NCBI GenBank assembly: GCA_025458665.1 | Contig: JALOSG010000244.1 | Location: 1 to 5,616, forward strand | Source: Serpentinimonas sp. | GTDB taxonomy: Bacteria; Pseudomonadota; Gammaproteobacteria; Burkholderiales; Burkholderiaceae_C | Reading direction: 5' to 3' | DNA: 5,616 nucleotides | Part shown: positions 1-4,396 of the stretch, piece by piece | Layout: each line of letters begins with the position of its first letter | How positions within the stretch are numbered: position 1 is the stretch's first letter | Program-made: the position numbers and the translations under genes | Notes under the pieces: generated by a model | Told to the model about the DNA's origin: nothing | Databases searched by the model: none | Seen by the model: the letters and a program-made list of their open reading frames with translations, nothing else

Positions 1-802
1 CCTGGTACGGAATCTCGTCCACGATGATGGACTGGCGCTGGCCCTTGTCGATGTCCTCGAAGTGGCACTTGGCGCGCATCACCACGCGGCCGCGGCCGGT
101 GCGGTAGCCGTCTTTCACGCCGTTGATGCCGTAAATGATGCCGGCGGTGGGGAAGTCGGGCGCCGGCACTATTTCCATCAATTCATCGATGGTGGCCTCG
201 GGGTGCTTGAGCATGTGCAGGCAGGCGTCCACCACCTCGTTGAGGTTGTGCGGTGGAATGTTGGTGGCCATGCCCACCGCAATACCGGCCGAACCGTTCA
301 CCAGCAGGTTGGGCACGCGGGTGGGTAGCACCAGCGGTTCCTTCTCCGAACCGTCGTAGTTGGGGCCGAAATCCACCGTTTCCTTGTCGATATCGGCCAG
401 CATTTCGTGCGCGATCTTCGACAGGCGGATTTCCGTGTAACGCATGGCCGCCGCGTTGTCGCCGTCCACCGAGCCGAAGTTGCCTTGCCCGTCCACCAGC
501 ATGTGACGCAAGGAAAAATCCTGTGCCATCCGCACGATGGTGTCGTACACCGCCGAGTCGCCGTGCGGGTGGTACTTACCAATCACGTCACCCACAATAC
601 GGGCCGACTTTTTGTACGGCCGGTTCCAGTCGTTGTTGAGCTCGTGCATGGCGAACAGCACGCGCCGGTGCACCGGCTTCAAGCCGTCCCGCGCATCGGG
701 CAGCGCCCGCCCCACGATCACGCTCATCGCATAGTCGAGGTAGCTGCGCCGCATTTCCTCCTCGAGGCTGATGGGCAGGGTTTCCTTGGCAAATGAACTC
801 AT
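1..802 (-). CDS. gyrA: DNA gyrase subunit A, N-terminal part (3' end off window)
   Basis: GyrA is the DNA-cleaving and religating subunit of the A2B2 gyrase, which introduces negative supercoils using ATP. The window holds the first 267 codons, read leftwards from the ATG at 802-800; the usual family length is about 850-900 residues. The N-terminal MSSFAKETLPISLEEEMRRS is typical, and residue numbering coincides with E. coli GyrA: the active-site tyrosine is Tyr122 (AAAMRYTE) and the quinolone-resistance region reads GDSAVYDT with Ser83 and Asp87, the drug-sensitive residues in E. coli. The visible part covers the winged-helix domain and the start of the tower domain. No Shine-Dalgarno sequence is obvious in the 20 nt before the ATG. 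The gene diverges from ompA, and its promoter should lie in 803-1000. Identification is firm; ParC is less likely given the full agreement with GyrA around Tyr122 and the QRDR. Confidence 0.97.
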   Translation of the reverse strand, partial: MSSFAKETLPISLEEEMRRSYLDYAMSVIVGRALPDARDGLKPVHRRVLFAMHELNNDWNRPYKKSARIVGDVIGKYHPHGDSAVYDTIVRMAQDFSLRHMLVDGQGNFGSVDGDNAAAMRYTEIRLSKIAHEMLADIDKETVDFGPNYDGSEKEPLVLPTRVPNLLVNGSAGIAVGMATNIPPHNLNEVVDACLHMLKHPEATIDELMEIVPAPDFPTAGIIYGINGVKDGYRTGRGRVVMRAKCHFEDIDKGQRQSIIVDEIPYQ

Positions 803-982
803 GGATTCAGGCGGGTTGGGCGCTCGGGCGCAGGGAGAAGGGAGCTTGCCAGACCGGCGGGCAGCCGCGTGGCGCTGAAAGGCCAAAGCCGCATTTTATC
901 GGGTGCCCGCCCCCTGTTGCTTGCTCGCAACGAACCATGCGCACTGAAACAAGGATCAGAAATTGAAACTTCTGCCCAGAAA

Positions 983-1015
983 TTCACACTACGCCCTTGT
1001 GGCACAATAGTCACA
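983..1015 (+). promoter_or_regulatory. candidate ompA promoter
   Basis: CACAAT at 1003-1008 matches four of six bases of the sigma-70 -10 box and is preceded by TGG (1000-1002), an extended -10 element. This would put the transcription start near 1014-1016. No good -35 lies 17 nt upstream of it, which is common for extended -10 promoters. An alternative reading pairs TTCACA (983-988, five of six matches to TTGACA) with AATAGT (1006-1011) at 17-nt spacing, giving a start near 1018. Both readings predict a leader of about 77-80 nt. This is inference from motif matching only. Confidence 0.4.
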
Positions 1016-1089
1016 ACGCTTTTGGTGGTGGTCACTTCAAGCGTGCCATCAAACACCGCAGATATCACTGCGCATACACGTCTAGAGGA
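1016..1089 (+). promoter_or_regulatory. ompA 5' leader with two hairpins and RBS
   Basis: Two inverted repeats lie in the ompA leader. The first is ACGCTT (1016-1021) with AAGCGT (1039-1044), enclosing a 17-nt loop, and sits at or next to the predicted mRNA 5' end. The second is CGCAG (1057-1061) with CTGCG (1068-1072), enclosing a 6-nt loop. An unpaired stretch follows with the ribosome binding site GAGGA (1085-1089), 5 nt before the ATG at 1095. The order hairpin, spacer, hairpin, single-stranded SD recalls the E. coli ompA leader, where a 5'-terminal stem-loop stabilises the message and Hfq/sRNAs act near the SD. The stems are short, so folding is plausible, not proven. Confidence 0.4.
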
Positions 1090-1094
1090 AATCG

Positions 1095-1745
1095 ATGAAA
1101 AAACTCAATAAAGTCGCAATGCTGTTCGCAACCGCCGCACTGGCCACCGCAGCCGGCGCACAAACCATCGACAACTGGCGCTCTGGCGGCGGTGATCTGG
1201 TTTGGAAGAACGGCACCAACGAACTCTGCTGGCGCAACTCCAGCTGGACCCCGGCCACCGCCGGCACCGGCTGTGACGGCGCGATCGTACCGAAGCCCGC
1301 CGCTCCCGCTCCCGCTCCTGCGGCCGCTGCACCCGCACCGGCTCCCGCTCCTGCCCCGGCTCCCGCTCCTGCAGCCCCCGCTGCCGCTGCCGCCAAGGTG
1401 ACCTACGCCGCCGACGCTTTCTTCGATTTCGACCGCGCCGTGATCAAGCCTGAAGGCCGTGCACGCCTCGACGACCTGGTGGAAAAGGTCAAGGCCATCA
1501 ATCTGGAAGTGATCATCGCTGTGGGTCACACCGACGCTACCGGCCCTGACGCTTACAACCAGGCCCTGTCGGTTCGCCGCGCAGAAGCTGTGAAGGCTTA
1601 CCTGGTGTCCAAGGGCATCGACGCCAACCGCGTGTACACCGAAGGCAAGGGCGAAGCCCAGCCGGTGGCCGACAACAGCACCCGCGAAGGTCGCGCCAAG
1701 AACCGCCGTGTGGAAATCGAAGTGGTCGGCACCCGCGCCAACTGA
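1095..1745 (+). CDS. ompA: OmpA-family peptidoglycan-binding protein with Ala-Pro linker
   Basis: Predicted envelope protein of 216 residues that tethers the outer membrane to peptidoglycan. Residues 1-22 form a Sec signal peptide (MKKLN, a hydrophobic Ala/Leu core, AGA before Gln23). Residues 23-65 form a small conserved N-terminal segment with NGTNELCW and two cysteines (Cys45, Cys60) that could form a disulfide. Residues 66-100 are an Ala-Pro-rich linker. Residues 101-216 are the OmpA C-terminal domain: FFDFDRAVIKPEG at 109-121, GHTDATG at 144-150 with Asp147, LSVRRAEAV at 158-166 with Arg162, and NRRVEIE near the end. Asp147 and Arg162 correspond to the diaminopimelate-binding Asp and Arg of E. 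coli OmpA. There is no room for the eight-strand barrel, so it resembles Bordetella OmpA and Neisseria RmpM more than enterobacterial OmpA. It is monocistronic, with an SD (GAGGA) 5 nt upstream and a terminator 20 nt downstream. The family assignment is firm; the symbol is conventional. Confidence 0.92.
   Translation: MKKLNKVAMLFATAALATAAGAQTIDNWRSGGGDLVWKNGTNELCWRNSSWTPATAGTGCDGAIVPKPAAPAPAPAAAAPAPAPAPAPAPAPAAPAAAAAKVTYAADAFFDFDRAVIKPEGRARLDDLVEKVKAINLEVIIAVGHTDATGPDAYNQALSVRRAEAVKAYLVSKGIDANRVYTEGKGEAQPVADNSTREGRAKNRRVEIEVVGTRAN
1308..1372 (+). repeat. short GC-rich repeats encoding the Ala-Pro linker
   Basis: The linker of the OmpA-family protein is built from a repeated DNA word. GCTCCCGCTCCTGC occurs at 1308-1321, and the 17-base version CCGGCTCCCGCTCCTGC occurs at 1338-1354 and again at 1356-1372, an 18-bp period equal to six codons (three Ala-Pro pairs). 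The whole Ala-Pro tract spans roughly 1290-1394. Reuse of the same codons, not just the same residues, points to growth by slippage or unequal exchange in multiples of three, so the linker can change length without a frameshift. Confidence 0.8.
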
Positions 1746-1765
1746 TCGGTTTTCCCCCGGAACCT

Positions 1766-1791
1766 AAAACCGCGCTTCGGCGCGGTTTTTT
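1766..1791 (+). terminator. rho-independent terminator of ompA
   Basis: A perfect 6-bp stem CCGCGC (1770-1775) / GCGCGG (1780-1785) closes a TTCG tetraloop (1776-1779) and is followed by six T (1786-1791). Four A (1766-1769) precede it and can extend the stem against the T-tract. It begins 20 nt after the ompA stop and isolates ubiG from ompA transcription. No minus-strand gene ends here. Confidence 0.93.
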
Positions 1792-1802
1792 GTTGCTGCG
1801 CA

Positions 1803-1815
1803 CATAATCCTCCCA
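1803..1815 (+). promoter_or_regulatory. -10-like box abutting the ubiG start, possible leaderless start
   Basis: CATAAT (1803-1808) matches five of six bases of the -10 consensus and ends 6 nt before the ubiG ATG (1815). Initiation about 7 nt downstream of a -10 box would fall on or beside the A of the ATG. The intervening bases CCTCCC contain no Shine-Dalgarno sequence. No convincing -35 box is visible: the expected position overlaps the ompA terminator stem. The call therefore rests on the -10 match, its spacing, and the lack of an SD. Confidence 0.4.
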
Positions 1816-2528
1816 TGGACAAAACCCTCAATGCCGACCCGGCCGAGCTGGCCAAATTCTCCGACCTCGCCCACCGCTGGTGGGACCCGGAAAGTGAGTT
1901 CCGCCCGTTGCACCAGATCAACCCGCTTCGGCTGGGCTGGATAGACCAGCTGGTGCCTGTGAAAGGCAAGCGGGTGCTGGATGTGGGGTGTGGCGGCGGC
2001 ATTCTGGCCGATGCCATGGCCAGGAAGGGTGCTGACGTGCTGGGCATAGACCTGGCCACCAAGGCCCTGAAAGTGGCACAGCTGCACGCCCTGGAGGCCA
2101 ACACCCAGGGTGTGGCCTACCGCGAAGTGAGTGCCGAGGAACTGGCGGAAGAGCAGCCCGCCAGCTTCGATGTGGTGACCTGCATGGAAATGCTGGAACA
2201 CGTGCCCGACCCTTCCTCTGTGGTGCGGGCGTGCGCCACGCTGGTCAAGCCGGGGGGCTGGGTGTTTTTCTCCACCATCAACCGCAACCCCAAGTCTTTC
2301 CTGTTCGCCATTGTGGGCGCGGAGTACGTGCTGCAACTGCTGCCCAAAGGTACGCACGAATATGCCAAGCTCATCAAGCCGAGCGAACTGGCGGCGCATT
2401 GCCGTGCCGCAGGCTTGCAGCTGGACAGCACCCGGGGCATGGAATACAACCCGCTCACCCGGCGCTACTGGCTCAGCGGGGACACCAGCGTGAACTACAT
2501 GTTTGCCACCCGCAAGCCAGCGGAATGA
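1815..2528 (+). CDS. ubiG: ubiquinone biosynthesis O-methyltransferase UbiG
   Basis: SAM-dependent methyltransferase that carries out both O-methylations of ubiquinone synthesis: on the 2-polyprenyl-6-hydroxyphenol intermediate and, last, on 3-demethylubiquinol. The product has 237 residues, against 240 in E. coli. Seen: FSDLAHRWWDPESEFRPLH at 15-33, a UbiG signature; class I methyltransferase motif I VLDVGCGGG at 54-62; the acidic post-I strand VLGIDLA at 75-81; CMEMLEHVPDP at 123-133; LVKPGGWVFFSTINR at 143-157; and a hydrophobic/amphipathic stretch at 162-178 (FLFAIVGAEYVLQLLPK) matching the membrane-contacting insert of UbiG. The start is unambiguous: no ATG, GTG or TTG lies in frame upstream within the intergenic gap, and the next Met is residue 68, beyond motif I. 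There is no SD before it (see the -10-like box). It is followed by a phosphatase gene after 7 nt, suggesting a two-gene operon. Confidence 0.95.
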   Translation: MDKTLNADPAELAKFSDLAHRWWDPESEFRPLHQINPLRLGWIDQLVPVKGKRVLDVGCGGGILADAMARKGADVLGIDLATKALKVAQLHALEANTQGVAYREVSAEELAEEQPASFDVVTCMEMLEHVPDPSSVVRACATLVKPGGWVFFSTINRNPKSFLFAIVGAEYVLQLLPKGTHEYAKLIKPSELAAHCRAAGLQLDSTRGMEYNPLTRRYWLSGDTSVNYMFATRKPAE

Positions 2529-2535
2529 GCCGGCC

Positions 2536-3207
2536 ATGAGCCGATTCCGCCAGACCCGCGCTGTGCTGTTCGACCTGGACGGCACCCTGATAGACAGTGC
2601 CCCCGACCTGGGCCACGCCGCCGACCTCATGCGCCAGCGCCGTGGCATGCCTTCGCTGCCACACAGTGCGTACCGGCCCATGGTGGGTTCGGGCGCGCGC
2701 GGCATGATCGGTGTGGCTTTCGGCTACGGCCCTGAGCACCCCGAGTTCGATGCGCTGAAGGAAGAGTTTTTCCAGAACTACGAAGCCTGCATGACCCAGC
2801 GCACCCGTCTGTTCGATGAGGTGCAGGATTTGCTGGACCGCCTGCAGCGCCACGGCCTGCCCTGGGGCGTGGTGACCAACAAGTCTGAACGTTTTGCGTT
2901 GCCGCTCACCGCGGCCATGGATGCGTTCCGCACGGCGGCCGCCGTGGTGGGGGGTGACACCACCCCGCACGCCAAGCCGCACCCGGCGCCTTTGCTGGAA
3001 GCAGCCCGCCGCATAGGCGTGGCGCCCGAGGCCTGCGTGTATGTGGGCGACGACGAGCGCGACATTGTGGCTGGCAAGGCGGCAGGCATGCCCACCGTGG
3101 CCGCTTTGTATGGCTACCTGGGCCTGGGTGCCAACGTGAGCGCCTGGGGCGCCGACGCCGAAATAGAAAAACCGCTGCAGCTATTGAAATGGCTGGAAGT
3201 AGCCTAA
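2536..3207 (+). CDS. gph: HAD phosphatase, Gph-type (phosphoglycolate phosphatase or MupP)
   Basis: Cytoplasmic Mg2+-dependent phosphatase of the haloacid dehalogenase superfamily, 223 residues. Seen: motif I LFDLDGTLIDS at 11-21, with Asp13 as nucleophile and Asp15 as acid/base; an alpha-helical cap at about 22-95; motif II GVVTNK at 111-116 (Thr114); motif III Lys147 in HAKPHP; motif IV VYVGDDERDI at 168-177 (Asp172, Asp173). This architecture fits Gph, which removes phosphate from 2-phosphoglycolate made during DNA repair. A gene of the same class directly after ubiG in Pseudomonas is MupP, the MurNAc-6-phosphate phosphatase of cell-wall recycling, so substrate is uncertain. I chose the ATG at 2536 over an in-frame TTG at 2503, because it lies 7 nt after the ubiG stop and gives the usual short leader before motif I. 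The SD is weak (GGA at 2522-2524), so translational coupling to ubiG is likely. Confidence 0.88.
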   Translation: MSRFRQTRAVLFDLDGTLIDSAPDLGHAADLMRQRRGMPSLPHSAYRPMVGSGARGMIGVAFGYGPEHPEFDALKEEFFQNYEACMTQRTRLFDEVQDLLDRLQRHGLPWGVVTNKSERFALPLTAAMDAFRTAAAVVGGDTTPHAKPHPAPLLEAARRIGVAPEACVYVGDDERDIVAGKAAGMPTVAALYGYLGLGANVSAWGADAEIEKPLQLLKWLEVA

Positions 3208-3210
3208 ACT
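3184..3210 (+). promoter_or_regulatory. candidate ssrA promoter inside the end of gph
   Basis: TTGAAA (3184-3189, five of six matches to the -35 consensus) and TAAACT (3205-3210, four of six matches to the -10 consensus) are separated by 15 nt, shorter than ideal. A start near 3217 would leave a very short leader for RNase P to remove before the mature tmRNA 5' end at 3220. The -10 hexamer contains the gph stop codon TAA (3205-3207). Read-through from ubiG-gph is also possible, since no terminator separates gph from ssrA. Confidence 0.35.
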
Positions 3211-3219
3211 AGGCGTTCA

Positions 3220-3565
3220 GGGGCTGCACTGGTTTCGACGTGGGTTCGGACGCGCAGCAGGGCATGTCGAGGTTCTGTCACCTCGTAAAACCGCAGAAAA
3301 AAACTAACTGCAAACGACGAACGTTTCGCACTCGCCGCTTAATCCGGTGAGCCTTGCAACAGCAGGCCGATAGGCTGGGCAAGGGCCTTTATCGGCTGGC
3401 CGGTGGTCGGGCAACTTGCCCACCGGTAAGACGCAAGGTTGCTGGCCGGGTGTGCAGCGTGCCGCTGCGCGGCATATCCAGCGAGACCCAAACCAGACGG
3501 CTACACATGTAGAACTGCTCGAAGAAGGCTTGCGGACGGGGGTTCAAGTCCCCCCAGCTCCACCA
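3220..3565 (+). ncRNA. ssrA: transfer-messenger RNA (tmRNA), one-piece form
   Basis: tmRNA frees ribosomes stalled on broken messages: charged with alanine and bound to SmpB, it enters the A site, then its own reading frame is translated to add a degradation tag. Seen: the 5' acceptor strand GGGGCTG (3220-3226) pairs over 7 bp with CAGCTCC (3555-3561), including the G-U third pair (3222/3559) recognised by alanyl-tRNA synthetase. The T arm is GGGGG (3538-3542), loop TTCAAGT, CCCCC (3550-3554). CCA is encoded at 3563-3565. The tag frame 3310-3342 reads ANDERFALAA then TAA, with resume codon GCA. Upstream of it, CGAGGT/ACCTCG (3268-3273/3280-3285) plus TCTGT/GCAGA (3274-3278/3293-3297) form an H-type pseudoknot (PK1). 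The 346-nt length is normal. It is the uninterrupted form, not the permuted two-piece form of alphaproteobacteria and some betaproteobacteria. Confidence 0.97.
3310..3342 (+). other. tmRNA proteolysis-tag reading frame
   Basis: The frame has ten codons from the resume codon GCA (3310) to GCT (3337-3339), then TAA (3340-3342), and encodes ANDERFALAA. With the alanine carried by the tRNA-like end, the tag added to a stalled protein is AANDERFALAA. The C-terminal LAA is the ClpXP recognition end. The E. coli tag is the same except for ENY in place of ERF; the ERF version is typical of betaproteobacteria. Confidence 0.95.
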
Positions 3566-3580
3566 TACCGCTGAAACAAA

Positions 3581-3613
3581 GCCGCCAGGGTTACCCGCCC
3601 TGGCGGCTTTTTT
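3581..3613 (+). terminator. terminator after ssrA, probably bidirectional
   Basis: A perfect 10-bp stem GCCGCCAGGG (3581-3590) / CCCTGGCGGC (3598-3607) has a 7-nt loop and is followed by six T (3608-3613), 15 nt after the tmRNA CCA end. On the other strand the same stem is followed by TTTGTTT (complement of 3574-3580). The minus-strand reductase gene ends at 3635, 28 nt from the stem, so the hairpin can stop transcription from both directions between converging units. Confidence 0.93.
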
Positions 3614-3634
3614 CTTGAGATACACAGCCTAGGC

Positions 3635-4396
3635 TCAGATATTCAACCGGTTGAACACCACCGCCGGCAGGTGGCGGATGACCATCATGATGAGCCACCA
3701 CTTGCCCGGCGCGTACACCACGGGTTTGCCGGCAGCCATACCCGCAACGATCTGCTGCGCCACCCCCTCCACCGGGGCCATGCGGGCACCGGTGCTTTTC
3801 AGGTGCGCCGTCATGGGCGTATCGGTAGGGCCGGGTTTGATGAGTACTACCTTCACCGCGCTGCCCGCCAGCCGGTGTTGCAGGCCCTGGGCGTAGCGGG
3901 TCACCAGCCCTTTGGCGGCACCGTACACATAGTTGGATTTGCGGCCACGGTCTCCGGCCACCGAACCGATGAGGCCCAGCGTGCCACGGCCGGCGCGCAC
4001 CATGTGGCCCACCAAGGCCTCGGCAAACAGCACCGGAGACACGCCGTTCACTTCCAGCGCTCTGTGGCAGGCGCCCAGGCTGTCCTGGCACTCGTCCTGG
4101 CTGGGTAGGGAGCCGTGGGCAATCAGCGCCACATCGATGGGGCCGGCACGCCACAGGTCGTCTACCGTGGCCTGGATAGCGGCCGGATTCAGGAAATCGG
4201 CCTCGGCCAATGGCACGGTCTGGATGTCTGCGTCTGGGCGGCGCACCCGCAGGTCGGCGGCCACGCGTTCGGTGCGCGCCGCGTCGCGCCCGAGCAGAAC
4301 CATTTCGGCCGGGCCTTCCTGCAGCCACAGCCGGGCGCAGTGCTCGGCCATGGCCGAAGTGGCCCCCACAATCACGATGCGTTTCTTTGCTGTCAT
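3635..4396 (-). CDS. short-chain dehydrogenase, DprE2-like (polyprenyl-phosphoryl keto-pentose reductase)
   Basis: NAD(P)H-dependent reductase of 253 residues. In mycobacteria the DprE2 family reduces decaprenylphosphoryl-2-keto-erythro-pentose, the product of DprE1, to decaprenylphosphoryl-arabinose. Seen: N-terminal Rossmann strand IVIVGATSAMA at 7-17, Asn117 (EVNG), Ser145 (IGSVAG), and the YxxxK pair Tyr158/Lys162, so the SDR catalytic tetrad is complete. PGPTDTPM is at 188-195. The C-terminus has the MMVxRHxPxxxFxxLxI pattern (237-253), which I recall in mycobacterial DprE2 and not in generic SDRs, along with MTAHLK at 195-200. The hydrophobic end suggests membrane association. The ATG at 4396 directly abuts the TGA of the upstream oxidase (TGAATG) with no SD, so translation is probably coupled. 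Oddities: the TGxxxGxG cofactor loop reads GATSAMAE, with alanine for the last glycines, and the NNAG motif reads IAHGS. The exact substrate is inferred. Confidence 0.85.
   Translation of the reverse strand: MTAKKRIVIVGATSAMAEHCARLWLQEGPAEMVLLGRDAARTERVAADLRVRRPDADIQTVPLAEADFLNPAAIQATVDDLWRAGPIDVALIAHGSLPSQDECQDSLGACHRALEVNGVSPVLFAEALVGHMVRAGRGTLGLIGSVAGDRGRKSNYVYGAAKGLVTRYAQGLQHRLAGSAVKVVLIKPGPTDTPMTAHLKSTGARMAPVEGVAQQIVAGMAAGKPVVYAPGKWWLIMMVIRHLPAVVFNRLNI

Noticed and set aside
72..84. Other plus-strand frames within 1-800
   Set aside because: All are antisense to the clear gyrA coding frame and show no recognisable domains or start signals.
1..802. Quinolone-resistance mutation in gyrA
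   Set aside because: Ser83 and Asp87 are both the sensitive-type residues, so nothing in the visible QRDR suggests resistance.
893..898. Minus-strand TAAAAT as a gyrA -10 box
   Set aside because: It is a good five-of-six match upstream of gyrA, but no -35 box lies at a usable distance; the nearest TTGCGA (925-930) is 26 nt away. Too weak to list as a promoter.
1065..1529. Minus-strand frame with Gly/Ser/Arg repeats (GSGSGG...)
   Set aside because: It is the complement of the Ala-Pro linker DNA of ompA; the low-complexity repeats explain it.
1764..2705. Minus-strand frame of 313 codons
   Set aside because: It is antisense to ubiG and the start of gph, and crosses the ompA terminator T-tract. 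High GC makes such long antisense frames common, and no domain is recognisable.
3555..3580. tmRNA 3' end as an occupied phage or island attachment site
   Set aside because: ssrA 3' ends are frequent integration sites, but no integrase gene, duplicated 3' segment or foreign-looking DNA follows. The terminator and an apparently resident operon come directly after.
3389..3625. Minus-strand frame of 78 codons containing WSWGDLNPRPQAFFEQF
   Set aside because: It is antisense to the tmRNA 3' half and its terminator. Proteins with the GDLNPRPQAF pattern are a well-known misannotation of tmRNA/tRNA 3' ends.
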